A DNA stretch of 64,000 nt from Diadema setosum (GCA_033980235.1 CM067077.1:9772102-9836101); one strand, 5' to 3'; counted from the first letter of the stretch, positions 34,686-46,868 are shown. The notes: generated from the letters alone by a model not told the origin. Numbers and translations: made by a program.

Positions 34686-35927
34686 AATAATCAATTGAAG
34701 AGACATCTCGCAGCCAGGGGCTATGGTACCAGGAGAGTTCAACAAGCCATCAACAAAGTTCGTTCTCTCCCCAGATCTGAAGTTCTCAACCCGAAAACCA
34801 ACAGGCAGGACATCACTGACAGAATACCCCTCGTGACCACTCGTGACCACTTTCCATCTACCCTCTCTCCACAATATCCTTCGTGATAACCACCATATCC
34901 TTCACATAACCTCTGATCGTCTCTTACAGGCCGTCCCAGATACTCCAATCCTGGCATACCGACGCCCCCACAACCTCAAGGATCTCATCGTCCGTGCTGA
35001 AGTACCCTCCCTCACTGACAATTCTTCTCCTTTACTGCATGGCACATTCAAATGTTCAGCCAGTAGGTGCATCATTTGTAGCATACACATCCACGAGAGT
35101 GACTCTTTCACCAGCAACTCTACCGGCCTCTCTCACCACACAAAGGGAAACATCACTTTTACTACCACTATTGTTGTGTATCTCATCACTTGCAGAGTTT
35201 GTAGAATCCAGTATGTTGGGGAAACAAAGACAACACTCAAAAGACGCTTCTATGGACACAGATCTACTGTCAACACAGCCAAGCTCGACACTCCAGTGGG
35301 CCACCATTTCAATCTACCCGATCATTCCATCACTGATATGACTGTACAGGGCATTGAATCTTTAGGCACTCGTCCAGACACAGTCAGAACCAGCAGAGAG
35401 AAGCTCTGGATGAGACGTCTTCACACCATCCAACCCCATGGCCTCAACATCCAGGAGGGAAATGACTAACCACCTTCATTTTTTCATTTTTTTTTTCAAT
35501 AATTATTATTACCATTGTTATTCTCTTTTTCTCTTTTTCATTTTTAAATTTTATTTTGTTCTTTCTTTGCGCTTTTTCCATTTGCAGACCCTTTTATTCC
35601 CACTTGATTCCTTCCTCTAGTCCGAGTCTCCTTTATACAGCCTTTTCCACCTACACATACACACACACTTGGTTTTGTTGGTTTATACATACTTGTGCTT
35701 ATTATGCCTTGCCTGCTTATCTACATACAATTTAATGTATACAATTTTCTCTCCCCCAGTTTTTCATATGTGTTTTATTTCATTTCTTTTATCAATATCT
35801 TTTTCATTACTGTTATTTCATTGTCATCATTATTATCATTACTGTGTGTGTATATACATTGATATGTTTGATTACTTCCTTTTGTTGCCTCCTCCTAGTA
35901 CACCTTTCAGGGTTCACTGTTTGCTGT
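34686..35927 (+). mobile_element. Penelope-like element fragment with GIY-YIG endonuclease
   Basis: 5'-truncated Penelope-like retroelement. It starts NNQLKRHLAARGYGTRRVQQ, the end of the RT region. After a frameshift it continues FHLPSLHNILRDN, a C-x4-C-x2-C motif (CSASRCIIC), VVYLITCRVCRIQYVGETKT (GIY-YIG core), TTLKRRFYGHRS (catalytic Arg) and SREKLWMRRLHTIQPHGLN (catalytic Glu and the usual C-terminal motif). It ends at 35,469. The frameshift comes from a tandem duplication of TCGTGACCAC near 34,832-34,852. A T-rich 3' segment extends to about 35,927, where repeat family R resumes. The nuclease domain has all expected residues, but the element lacks most of its RT. Confidence 0.85.
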
Positions 35928-36091
35928 TTAGGAGAATGAAATAGAGATGTTAATTAATGTCTTAAGCCTTCATTGTTTGGTTTGCACGTATCAGAAATAA
36001 TGTAGTTTACTATTTCGCTTCAGATATACCTAAATTTTGCTGACTATCAAGATATTGCTACACACATTCTCTCTGTCTATATATCTATCAA
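35928..36091. repeat. Repeat family R copy, left half split by LINE C
   Basis: AGGAGAATGAAATAGAGATG matches 33,196 onward almost base for base, down to CTATCAAT. The copy then stops at the LINE C tail and resumes at 49,131 with TGCACGCATGTGTATCAT, the same order as the unbroken copy near 33,345-33,380. Confidence 0.75.
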
Positions 36092-36227
36092 TATTCAATT
36101 CACTTCAATTCAATCATAGTTTATTTCCAATCAACGAAAATCAAAACATAGTACAAAGTAACATGTCATGAAATAATATTGTTCAAACGTTTGCAAAGAT
36201 TCATGTAGTATCCGAGAGAAATTACAT

Positions 36228-36270
<43 letters not shown>

Positions 36271-37138
36271 ATAATTAGGAGGAACAATGCATACATACTT
36301 CGTGGGCGTGCGGAAAATAGATTCGTTTATGGAAAATAGTGATCCACTAAAAAGCAAAGCTTGTGGGACGTGGATCGCTAGATAAATAATGAATAAATAA
36401 TATATTATTCGAGGTTTTTTTTATAACTATATGTATTGTATTAAATATAGATTAATTAAGTCATTTGTAAAAATATACATGTAGTTATATTGAGATACGC
36501 AGGTCGGAAAAAATAAAAAATAAAATAGAATATCAGTGCTAATGCCCGGACACTGTTCACTGAACCACGTGTACCGGGAAAATATGACAAGGACAAGACA
36601 CACGTACACACATTACCCAAAGACGCGAGACAGTACCGAGAGGAGAGAAGACGGTAACAATACAAGTCTACGAAGAACAAAAGACAAGAAAGGAAGAGGA
36701 GAGAAGAACGAAGAGAGGTCTGCATACAGAACACGCCAAGTGCTGCCACATCAGGACAGGTGAAAGCTCAAGCATGAATTAAAGCAATTTATATTATCTA
36801 GAATTATAAGTAGAGAGTCGGTGTTTTCTGAATTTGTATTTAAATGTAACGAATTTGGGGGAATCTTTTAAACTATTATCTAGATTATTCCAAAGTCTGG
36901 GTCCGGTATAAAGAAATGTACTTTGGGCGTGTGCGGTTCTCATTAATGGAAGATGAAATTCGTCGGATCGTCGCATGGGATAGTTATGTAAATGACTGTT
37001 TCGATGAAATGAGTCGTGAAATATCTTAGGTAAAAAGTTGCTATTATAATTAAATATAAACTGGCCAAGTTGAAACACATACAAATCTTTTATTTTGAGT
37101 ATTTTATGGTCAGAAAACAAAGCATCTGTATGTTCCCG
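36092..37138 (-). pseudogene. LINE C, C-terminus and 3'UTR (separated 3' piece)
   Basis: The minus-strand frame from 37,138 to 36,794 reads EHTDALFSDHKILKIKDLY, VFQLGQFIFNYNSNFLPKI, HNYPMRRSDEFHLPLMRT and GPRLWNNLDN, matching the C-terminus of LINE A ORF2 residue by residue. A 3'UTR and a (TTCAA)n tail end it at 36,092. The upstream part of the same ORF lies at 47,154-49,131. Confidence 0.85.
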
Positions 37139-37299
37139 CACACTAAAAACTAGCGGTACAATTGGGGTAGGCGTTTCCGCCTGCGTACCCGTATCAGGCT
37201 TGAGAGCAAGTAAGTTCGTCTAGGGGTACTCGTCGGTACGCGAACGGGCAGGCATCCTTGAGGGTAGGTGTTCCTACTTGTCGGTACCGTGAATAGTCT

Positions 37300-38253
37300 T
37301 GACACAAAGACCAATTATGCATGTACATGTTACATTACATCTTGGTAGTGGATACAACGGTTATGTCAAAGTACACATTTTGCATATTTCGGTATACCTA
37401 AAACTTGCAAGTACCGTGTTTTAAGACAAAGTGTCAATACACCTGCAATCTTGGAAATATTTTTTTTTCGGGGGCTTTACGGTTGTTAAAATCACGTTCT
37501 GATAACGAGAATACCTACTGCCAAACTAGTTGACCAATAAGCGAAAAGAAGGAAATCAACTCCTGCGATTATCAAAAATCAGCGTTATTTTCTGAATGAT
37601 ATACTCAATTAATTAATGTAATTGCATAAAAAATTGCTAAAAATGTTTACAAATAATCGTTTATGATATATTTACTTAAAAATTTACGTATGATTATTTT
37701 AGTTATTCTTATTTTCCTCATCTGTACAACTCGCTAAGTTGGCCACTCATTCAAATATCTGGAGCGGCGACGACGTGTACGTGTCGCCGAGCGGTAGGTT
37801 TTCACGCAGGATGATCGCGTTGTACAGCTTACACGTAACCGAATGTAACCGAGCAACAAAATGTGCCGATCATCAAGCTAACTAGCGAGATTAAACATTT
37901 ATTATCGCGCTTCAGCTGGTAAAAAAACGTGCAACAGCAAGGATCTTCAATTCAAGCACGCAGTCGACAGAAGGCCATTAACTGATGCATGCACAACTTC
38001 GACACTGGACCAGACGTGTTGACCACTTCTCGTAATGTCACGGTGAGTGAGTGCATGATCATGACGGATCACAACGGACTTACAAAGAGTCTGTCTGAGG
38101 ATCTAAAGACATTGTTAGCTAGAATGTTCATTGTATATATAGTGTCTAGACCAATAACAGTTCTAAGGCCTGTTTGTCGAAATGTTGTCTACAGTCCCAA
38201 CAATAACATTACAGCCAAACTATACAGTACAGTGGTGCAGTGTTACTGTTAAC
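37300..38253. other. Element F left interior; possible first exon at 37,988
   Basis: Mostly AT-rich, non-repetitive. A short frame starts at an ATG near 37,989 (MHNFDTGPDVLTTSRNVT) and ends at a strong donor ACG|GTGAGT at about 38,041/38,042 in phase 0. It may be the first exon of a gene in element F, but nothing ties it to the downstream exons. Confidence 0.25.
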
Positions 38254-38257
38254 TTAA

Positions 38258-40559
38258 AGGGAAGATAAACCCCAAGAACAATGTGGATTGAGTGAAAGCA
38301 GCAACATTAGTAGAACACATCAGTGAAAGTTTGAAGAAAATCGGACAATCGATGCAAAAGTTATGAATTTTTAAAGTTTTGATGTTGGAACCGCTGGATG
38401 AGGAGACTACTAGAGGTTATGACGTATGAGTGGACTACAATATCAAGAAAATATAAAGAAAATACTACAAAAATCAATTTTTCATGAAAATTACAAATTC
38501 CATCAACTTGATATTGACATATGTTAAGGGTAGCAATTATCCCCCCTGCTTTCTGAGGGTGCACGTCACGAGACCGACACCCACGAGTCATACAGCCCAC
38601 AAGTTATACAGCTCACAAGTCATACAGCCCACGAGTCATACAGCTCACAAGTCATACAGCCCACCAGTTATACAGCCCACGAGTTCGACACTGAGTAAAT
38701 AAAGCCCACGAGTTCGACATCAAGTAAAATAAGCCCAGGAGTTATACGGCTCACGGGACCGACACTACGCACGAAAGGCTCATGAGACCGACAGTAAGCA
38801 AACAAAGCCCACGAGACCGACACTACACTTAAAAGGTCCACGAGACCGACGCTACGCATACAAGGCTCACGAGACCGACATTACGCAAAAGAGGTTCACG
38901 AGACCGACACTAAGCAAAGAAGGCCCACGAGACCGACAGGATGAAAAGCGCCACCTATAGACCAATAAATTGTATAGGGTGTCCTGATAATAGCATAGGA
39001 AGATATGAGAGATGGAAAAGAAGAGTTGCCATCTCCGGCAGGGTGTAACCCCATTAGTTGCCCCCCCCCCCCGAAATGATCAGGATTTTTAATTGTCTTT
39101 GCATGGGTGTTTGTTTGTGAAAAAAAAAATGAACAAAGTACAGTAAAAGTGTGTATTTAGATCTTTCCACAGTAAACCTGCGAGGGTGTTGAATTATAGT
39201 ATTAATTAGAAATTAAAAAATAACGTAATCGTCTATTAAGGTAGCGTAAGGGATTCGGAAAAAAATTAGATGCATCCATTAAAACACCTATTGTATTTCA
39301 CGAAAAAAATGTACTGTTTGGAGGAGAATAACACAAGCCACAAATTGAGGTGAATCCCTGCGATATAAAACGTTTTAATCAGTAGCATTACATTACAGCT
39401 ACAGAGAAAATTACAAATAGATCTTACTGCAAAACTTCCAAGCAGGAGGGTAGAAAATCTAAAATAGAAAAAGTAACTAGTGAATCAGGAAAGAGAAGAG
39501 GCAAAAATTATATCCTGTCCATCTTCTAGCTAAAAACTGGGAAAGCCTATTAAAATAGCACGATGGCATTATCAAAGCTCTAAAATTAATCCGACCATCG
39601 TTCTTGCCCTCTTTTTAATTCATTTGTGGGTTGTTTTTTTTTTTTTTTTGTCTCTTTTTTTTTTTTGGGGGGGGGGAGGAAGAAGAATACTAATTCTTTT
39701 ATTTATTTTTTTTTTTGGGGGGGGGGGGCATGAAGAATACAATTCTAGTTTTCTACTTGATAACAATGTCGCTCCCTGACACACTTGCCCCCCCCCCCCC
39801 CCCAGAAGTATGTAGAAATACATGTTTGATGTCGTTCATTAAAATTTACAAATTACAACCGCCAGTATGTTATTTTTCCGTTCGTGGAACACCCTGTACA
39901 GGTGATTGACATGTAGATGGCGCTGTTTATCCTGTCGGTCTCGTGGGCCTTCTTTGCCTACTGTCGGTCTCGTGAGCTTTCTTTGCTTAGTGTCGGTCTC
40001 GTGAGCCTTTTTAGCTTAGTGTCGGTCTCGTGGGCCTTTTTTGCCTACTGTCGGTCTCGTGGGCTTTCTTTGCTTAGTGTCGGTCTCATGAGCCTTTATT
40101 GCTTAGTGTCGGTCTCGTGGGCTATGTCTGCTTAGTGTCGGTCTCATGAGCCTTTTATGCGTAGTGTCGAACTCATGGGCTGTATGACTCCTGAGCCGTA
40201 TAATTCGTGGGCTGTATGACTCATGGACCTATTATTGATGTCGGTCTCGTGGACCGTATGACTCGTGGGTGTCGGTCTCGTGGGATGCCCCCCTTTCTGA
40301 AAGCGGTTGGTCCACTGCTCTTTCATAATTCTAGAAAAGTGAATTTTTGTTGAATATCCTTTATATTTTCTTTGTATTGTTGTCCACTCATACGTCATAT
40401 CCTCTAGTAGTCTCCTCATCCAGCGGTTCCAACACCAAAACTTTAAAAATTCATAACTTTTGCATCGATTGTCCGATTTTTCTCAAACTTTCACTGATGT
40501 GTTCTACTAATGTTGCTGCTTTCACTCAATCCACATTGTTCTTGGGGTTTACCTTCCCT
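38258..40559. mobile_element. TTAA-flanked MITE (AGGGAAGATAAACCCC ends), interrupted
   Basis: The left 290 bp (AGGGAAGATAAACCCCAAGA ... CGCTGGATGAGGAGACTACT) is repeated inverted on the right (40,301-40,559). It is flanked by TTAA on both sides (38,254-38,257; 40,560-40,563). TTAA duplications occur in the piggyBac and Kolobok superfamilies. Without the nested hAT-like element it would be about 560 bp, close to the uninterrupted relative at 49,599-50,154. Confidence 0.8.
38557..40292. mobile_element. hAT-like foldback with CGAGACCGACA repeat arms
   Basis: A 1,736-bp element inside the TTAA MITE with an exact 8-bp duplication CTTTCTGA (38,549-38,556; 40,293-40,300). The left arm (to about 38,990) is a tandem series of CACGAGACCGACACTAAGC-type and GTCATACAGCCCAC-type units. 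The right arm (from about 39,895) is the inverted series (GTCGGTCTCGTGGGCC). The arms continue inward as AGCGCCACCTA and its inverted partner. The middle 900 bp has no transposase but has poly-G and poly-C runs at 39,060, 39,666, 39,718 and 39,788. Same family as 2,522-2,865. Confidence 0.8.
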
Positions 40560-40563
40560 TTAA

Positions 40564-41120
40564 CTGCGACCAGCTGCCCCATACGCATAGCGTACAAACT
40601 GCACTGTACTGAATAGTAGTGCTAACTGCGACCAGCCCCAACGCGAGAATATTATGTGTACAAGGAGCGCCCAGGGGTTAGGGTCGTGCAGTGGCAGTAG
40701 AGCTCTAGTCTATGTCACTGTATGATGATGGTGCACAAGTTATACCAAGCAAGATACATCTTCATGATTAAAACATGGGCACCAAAACATGTTCCATGTG
40801 CGAGTCAAAAAATACTCATGAATTGCAGCATCCTGTCTCCCAAAAGAAGGCTTTTTAACATTTATTCTTCTAATGGCTGGTTTGAGTGGAAGGGGAGCAT
40901 CTTGATAGGCAGCAATGGTTTGTGCTGTTACTGGGCTGCTTTAGATGGTAAGGTTAGACAGTTGCATCCTTCTACGGAAAGAGTTCCTTGTAACCCTCAT
41001 AAAATTACGTTTCGATAGCCCAGTGTGTGACATCCAACATAGACCACAGACTACAGGATACCTTTGGTTTACACGTCATACACATACAACGCGTGGCCGT
41101 TTGAATTTAATTTACCATTG
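40564..41120. other. Element F interior; weak exon-like segment
   Basis: A stretch ending TTAGATG|GTAAGG at about 40,948/40,949 lies in an open frame (40,722-41,018), but its acceptor is ambiguous. I do not call an exon. Confidence 0.2.
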
Positions 41121-41124
41121 AAAA

Positions 41125-41300
41125 GGCAGATCCAGAGGGGGGTGCACCCGGGCGCCTGCTCCCTCTTTATTAGATTGAACCAAAACAAAGAAATAATAAG
41201 TTAAATATGGGGGGGGGGGGGGGGGGAGCCTGCATCTCCCATTTGATTTTGTAAAGACCCCTCCCCTTTACGGAATTCCTGTACCCACCCCTGATTTAAT
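41125..41300. repeat. Poly-G MITE remnant with GGGTGGGTACAGGAATTCC
   Basis: On the minus strand it reads AGGGGTGGGTACAGGAATTC ... followed by a C-run complementary to the G-run at 41,210-41,227. This matches the poly-G repeats interspersed in the element E triplication (GGGTGGGTCCAGGAATTCTG). Confidence 0.5.
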
Positions 41301-42249
41301 CAAGTGAACCACACTGAATCAAGTGAATTGCACTGTCTTAACAAGTTAGTCTATCACCTTATCTTATCATTTTCCCATGGCCGATTGAGTTCAAACTTTT
41401 ATAGTAGGGTCTATAGATTCTATTGTAATCGGAATTAATAAGCCGGATGGACACAAGGCAGACCAAGACTAAGTGATGTCTAGTCAACTACATAGACTGG
41501 GTATATCTCTAATACAATGTATTAATAGTCTAACTTCTAAGATATACAGAGTCTGATGACTGGTTGATATATTTGTAATTGAAATATAAATCCAAATGCT
41601 GACTGTGCCAAGAGTGTAAAGATCTTCCATTCAATGAAATTTCATTCTGCGTATGCATTGATAGGCCTTCATTCCCATGGATACAGTCAACACAATTGTA
41701 ACATTGCATGTAAAAGGGAATATAAGTTCATTGACTTAAAAGCTGATACTGTCCTAAAAATCATAGAGTGTACTCATACTGTCTCCCCATCCCTAGCCCA
41801 ACCAGACGTCATGTGAAGCATGCCTGTTGCGACTTCTGTACAGTGACAGGGCTGTGTATAGTTACCAATATTCACTGTAGTTTTAGATGTTCTTTTTATG
41901 GATTTATGATGGCCTTTTTGAAAAGACAGTGTAGAACATCCCAGTCTAGCTGTGTTGCTACTGCTATTTATATTACGTCATCAATACTCGAGACACTCGG
42001 GAGTTTACCCATTCCAGTAAAATTTATGAACCTATATTGTTGATGTCACTTGCAATATTCATCAGTGTATTCCTACCTTCACAAACTTTTATTCTCATTG
42101 GAAGCAGGTGTGACCCAAACATTTTCCCTTTCTGAATTTACAAGGCAATAAATACTTACCACGGTACAAGAAACTGATGTAAGACCTAAACCTCACATTA
42201 GTGCTACCAATTACACATTTCTTCTTTTTTTTTTGTTATTGTTATTTAG

Positions 42250-42423
42250 ACAAGCAGCTCCTAATGCAGTTGTTTCACTACCAAGCTGTGGATTACTTCA
42301 TGTCACTTGTGAATGGATGTGACAAAGGAGAGGAATGCATCTCTTCTAACCATCTGGAAGTCAGTGGAGAGCAAAGATTATTCAAGAACTCTTCAAGGAC
42401 GTTATCAAGCATACTTGGTAATG
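42250..42423 (+). CDS. Exon 1 of a three-exon chain in element F
   Basis: 174 bp between GTTATTTAG and AATG|GTAAGT. The open frame reads KQLLMQLFHYQAVDYFMSLV, then NGCDKGEECISSNHLEVSGE and ends LSSILGN, leaving one base (phase 1) for the next exon. It also enters with one base borrowed, so it has symmetric phases. No domain recognised. The balanced composition, consensus splice sites and compatible downstream exons suggest a real gene or a decayed one, possibly the element's own protein or a captured host fragment. Confidence 0.5.
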
Positions 42424-42777
42424 GTAAGTCTTTTAATGACACATAAGTACTGTAGTTAAAACGGGAAAAAACCATGCAGAGCACAATACTACATGATGTA
42501 CACGTAGTTACATGACTTCAGCCCTGGGTCATACTATCATTTGGTAAATTGTGACTTGTAACACCAGAAGATGCATGTCCATTTTTGGGTAGGGCCTACT
42601 ACTGATTGTGTGGCAGTGACATGATGGCCCCATGACTGCTGGATGTAGCATCAGTTAACAAGTGGCAAGATACGTGTTATGTGTGGTCCATGACAGGCTG
42701 TGAATTACTGTTATTCTTACAAGACCTTTGCAGAAAGAATGACTTTGCAAGTATCGTAAACTATGATTTTCCTATTA

Positions 42778-42960
42778 CAGTGCACTCCCGTTATAACGAA
42801 CACGGTTATAACGAAAATCCGGTTGTAACGAAGTAAAAATTTGGGCTGCAATCTCATCCACTCTATGTATATTGTTTCTTTGTTCGGTTAGAACAAAATT
42901 CCGATATAAAGAAAGAAAACTGCCGGTCCCGAGGACTTCGTTATTAACGGGAGTCCACTG
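42778..42960. mobile_element. pogo/Tigger-like MITE
   Basis: 183 bp with inverted ends CAGTGCACTCCCGTTATAAC and CAGTGGACTCCCGTTAATAA, flanked by TA on each side. CAGTG ends with a TA duplication and ATAACGAA-type subterminal motifs fit Tc1/mariner pogo-group MITEs. It lies in the intron between exons 1 and 2 of the chain. Confidence 0.8.
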
Positions 42961-43103
42961 TATATGTAGGATGTATATGACATGATGGTAATTCCTATGA
43001 ATTATCAATCAGATAAAGTGACCAATTCCTTTATCTCAAATAAGGTGAACTGTCCCCTTTTTTGCTGTTTTCTTTTTTTTTCTGTCCATACATTCACACT
43101 TAG

Positions 43104-43192
43104 GTTCTCTTCACCCTTACAATACTCTGAAGCTGCAAGGACTCTCATCAAAAGGGCACCCATCATGGAAGACCTTGGCTGTAATACCACAG
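43104..43192 (+). CDS. Exon 2 of a three-exon chain in element F
   Basis: 89 bp between CACACTTAG and CACAG|GTTTGT. With the base carried over from exon 1 it gives 30 codons without a stop (GSLHPYNTLKLQGLSSKGHP, then SWKTLAVIPQ) and ends at a codon boundary. The other frame is also open, so reading depends on the phase inferred from exon 1. Confidence 0.45.
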
Positions 43193-43649
43193 GTTTGTGT
43201 AAAGTGAAATATGATATGAAAGGGAATGAGTCCATATTTGATTGGATATTTTGTCACAAAATAAGAAGAGCTTTTGGTACATTCCAAATGTTTTGTGGAA
43301 AGTAAATGTTTATAGAGTTGTAAGTTAATTATTTGCCCCCCCCAAAAAAAAAAAGAAGAAAGGTTGATACTAGAAAGATATTATTGAAGCAAATTTGATA
43401 AGTTTTGCAATTATGCTGCTTCTTCTTTTTTTTTCACATCAACCTCAAATAATATAAAAGGTGATGGTTACTTTGAGCATAGATAATACATGTAGTAATA
43501 TTTTCAATGTAAACCGGGGTTTGAAACTAACTGATAATATAATGTTTTTGAATGTTACACTTTTGATGGCACTAGACAAAATGTGAAGAAAAGTTTGTTT
43601 GTTGTTATTAACAAATTTGTTGTAAATTCATTTCTCACTATTTGTCCAG

Positions 43650-43703
43650 GAACCTGCGGGACCAAATCCAAATCCATTTCACCTCCTGAATGTCGACGTC
43701 GAG
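43650..43703 (+). CDS. Exon 3 of a three-exon chain in element F
   Basis: 54 bp between TTTGTCCAG and CGAG|GTAATG; 18 codons (EPAGPNPNPFHLLNVDVE) in phase 0 on both sides, fitting exon 2. A possible next acceptor TTCTCCAG lies only 47 bp further, at 43,750, too close for most introns. The downstream reading there is ambiguous. Confidence 0.45.
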
Positions 43704-43737
43704 GTAATGACGTTGTTTTGAGGAACTGTGCGTACTT

Positions 43738-44211
43738 TCATGTTCTCCAGTACATCCCAGGCCTGAATCGCAAAACGCGTCTGCCAAGGATTTCATTGCC
43801 ACCTATATTCAGAACATGAGTGATGTCATCGCTTAGTGCAACCACTCGCCAGCCTGTTGGAGGAAAGGGAACCATGACGTCATAGCAGTACGTAGTGAAC
43901 GACGTGCACTGAAAATCAAAATGGGCGATATCATCCCAGATGTGACAAACGGACTGTAGCAATCTGGAACCACTCTTGTACAAGAAACGTGGCTGTGTCC
44001 ACACAATCAGAAAGTCCCTATTAGTAATATGTGGGATTCCTTTTGCACCAGATGGCCTTCTCGTGGAGGTGGAAGGAACAGTTCTCTGCACCTGCACCAA
44101 CATTTCTGCAGGGATTGCTTCAACTTTGGCTGTGTAGTGCACATTTGGGCTGGAATAGCCCAACACGAAGAGCGCACCAATATTTTATCCAAATCTCTCT
44201 CACAAGATTAG
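43738..44211. other. Ambiguous coding segment, both strands
   Basis: On the minus strand a 142-codon frame without stops (opening after TAA near 44,205, with no ATG at its start) includes HITNRDFLIVWTQPRFLYKS and ends GMYWRT. On the plus strand one frame runs the whole length with two TAG codons and contains TTLVQETWLCPHNQK, reminiscent of the LQETWL motif of LINE endonucleases. One of the two is a shadow; I cannot decide which. It may be an old LINE fragment inside element F. Confidence 0.3.
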
Positions 44212-46868
44212 GATATTCCAAGTAATTACCATTCAAGGTACAAAGATTGATCAACTTAAATATCCCATATATTTAGGTCGATTATGGAAATTGCTTTGAA
44301 TATTTCCAGCATCTCGTTCTTAAGATGGGAAAGTTGATTAACGTTATATCCCAATAAATTCACGGTGGTTTTACTTCTTCTGGCCCATTGATAGGACAGA
44401 AACCTTTTACCTCAGCTGAATTTAGGCAACAAATTCTCATTTAGAGCTTTAATGTCTCATGTGTGTTAACTTGAAGTTACAAGAATATCCTTCAATACGG
44501 TTCTTGTTTTGCTGCTTACAGTGATTGTACGTTTCTGGCCTCTTAACACTGTAAGGTTAAAATGTGATTTCCATCATAGTTATGAGCAAGGAAATCTTTT
44601 AATATGTTGCTTGAATTCATTGCAAATCATAGTTTGCCTTGCCCGTTTGAGGTACTCATGTACACATGCACCAGATGCAGTATCAATTGAAAAATTTGAC
44701 AATAATGTGTTTGTAGTGTACATATTCTTTGCAGGCAGAGCCTACTAACTTGATGCAGGAATATTGGCAACTGAAGCAGTTCACTAAAAATGATACTAAT
44801 CCTGAGTGCTTACCATACAAAATTATAGGTTGACTGCAGTGTATTTGTTACAGCCAAAGGAGAGGCAAGAATTTCTAAAGGTTCAGATGTTAATGGAAAA
44901 TTGAATCACTCTTGAGGTTTTTACATTGCTAGTAACAGGGTGAGGATTTGGTTACTTTGGGTTCTACACCTGCCCTCTCTTTACTTATATTGAAGTTAGA
45001 TCTCCAAGCTCACACAAAAGCAAAACACAAACTTCCACATAGCTTCTATGTACAATAGGATCTTACATGTTTCCCAGTAATCTACATCAAATAAACGAGC
45101 ATGAGCTTTACTTTCATGAAGATTCCTGTAATTGCCACTGCTGTTTCTAAATCTATATTTTCTTATTTAGAATGAATATGAAGTGCAACCAACCTCGCTT
45201 TAGTTGACCTTGCGTGGATCTAGCGATATTCAGCTACATTGTAAGTTATTCATTTCCCTGAGAGCATTCATTACATTTCAGCAGTGTGTTATAGTATGTT
45301 CGAACAGATTGATATACATAGTACCTGCGGTGTGCAAGACATGAGTAGACAATTGAATGGTTTGCATGACATGGCTGCACACTAACCCATTTTTTTTTTT
45401 TTTTTTACTGGCCATACCCATCTGTTTGACCAGTAGGTAACCCAGTTTGTCCATTTTTACTGGTCCATTCCTGAAAAATTACTGGTCCAACGGTGATTGA
45501 GTCCTGGACTGTTTTACCAGTGCCAGTGGGCGGTGTTGTGCATAGTGAGATTACCTCAAGAGATGGGAGTACTGTAAGGAGATTGCCATTAGATTTAGCC
45601 TGATGGTCAAAAGTAATTTATGTGATCCTCGTCCAAAAGTTACTCTTCAGTGGTGAACTGATAGAGAAGACCATGTTAACCCATTGAGGACGTTTTGAGT
45701 TTGATACAACACGCATTTCCCATAGACATTTGCCTAAGTATTCTCAGGTTTTTTCAGCGGATTCACACATCTTCCTTTTTTTTTTTGGGGGGGGGGGGGG
45801 GTCATGACTTCTCTCCAGTTGGATGTAAAGCTGTATTTAGGCAGCGTGCAAAACAAGCACTCACTACATGGATTTTATGCATTATGATATGACCAGTGTG
45901 CTTTTACATGATGAAGATAATTTCTTTCACTAAATGCACAGGTGTATAAAATTGTGTTCTATAGGAAGAAATATCGTACTTTAAAATATAATTGATGGTG
46001 CAAACAGTGCGATAATAATACATGTACATGCAGTATGTCTACTACCACCATCCAATTCATATCTATGGCCTACCCATTTCTCAATGGTGCATAATCTGTT
46101 TACTTTTTCAGAGATACAAATGTGTTTCTTGTGTGAAGAGGTGTTCTTCAAGCCAGCTTTATGATTGATGAGAAATTATGGAAATGTGAATTTTGCGCAT
46201 GTATGGATTTCATGGCTGTGTAATCTTAGTATTTGAGTGTATATTATGACATATTTCTTTGTTGTGCAATTGTATGTATTCCTGTAGGCACCTACACTGT
46301 TGTACATTGTGCCAAAGATAAACAGTCTCAACTACATGTACTGCACAAGCTGTTCGTCTTTGCGTACATATATATTTTTGTGAATGAGAAGGTCGCAGGT
46401 ATTGTCACAAGATTTTGTTTTCGTAAATTGACACTGAGACCCTCTTAAATGCACTAAGTATTATACCCTATCATAGCGCTTGGTGAGAATTTTGCTTGTC
46501 AAATTTGCAAACCAAAAATGATTCACAAAGTCACAAAAATGGCAACATATTGGTACAGTGCACGACTACATCATGTACATGTATTATTTTTTCATGCAAC
46601 AACCTTATTCGTATGTATAGTCCTCTGTGTTTGTAGTGCAATATCAACACGTGGATGCTTTTGCTTTGTTATTAGTTTCCAGGAAATAAAGGGTATAATT
46701 TGTATATATCAAGGAAAAACACCTTAGCATGTCTTATACATACAGTTCGAGTTGTATGCTGTAAACTTACTCTCATAGATTGCATGCCTGTGTTTGTGTG
46801 CGTGTTTGTGTGCGTGTTTGTGTACGTGTTTGTGTGTGTGTCATATTGTTTACTTAGACAGTCACATA
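44212..46868. other. Element F right interior, no gene seen
   Basis: AT-rich sequence without a supported coding region. Holds a poly-T tract at 45,391, a T/G homopolymer at 45,776-45,801 and a GTGTTTGTGTGC-type repeat at 46,790-46,842. Confidence 0.35.

Noticed and set aside
35056..35307. Minus-strand ORF opposite the Penelope-like nuclease
   Set aside because: Shadow frame; the plus strand shows GIY-YIG catalytic motifs.
38577..40285. CRISPR-like array of short regular repeats
   Set aside because: Repeat words are contiguous, degenerate and arranged as two inverted arms of a transposon with an 8-bp duplication; no unique spacers, eukaryotic context.
40841..40948. Exon in element F
   Set aside because: Plausible donor, but the acceptor is weak and phase cannot be linked to the downstream exons.
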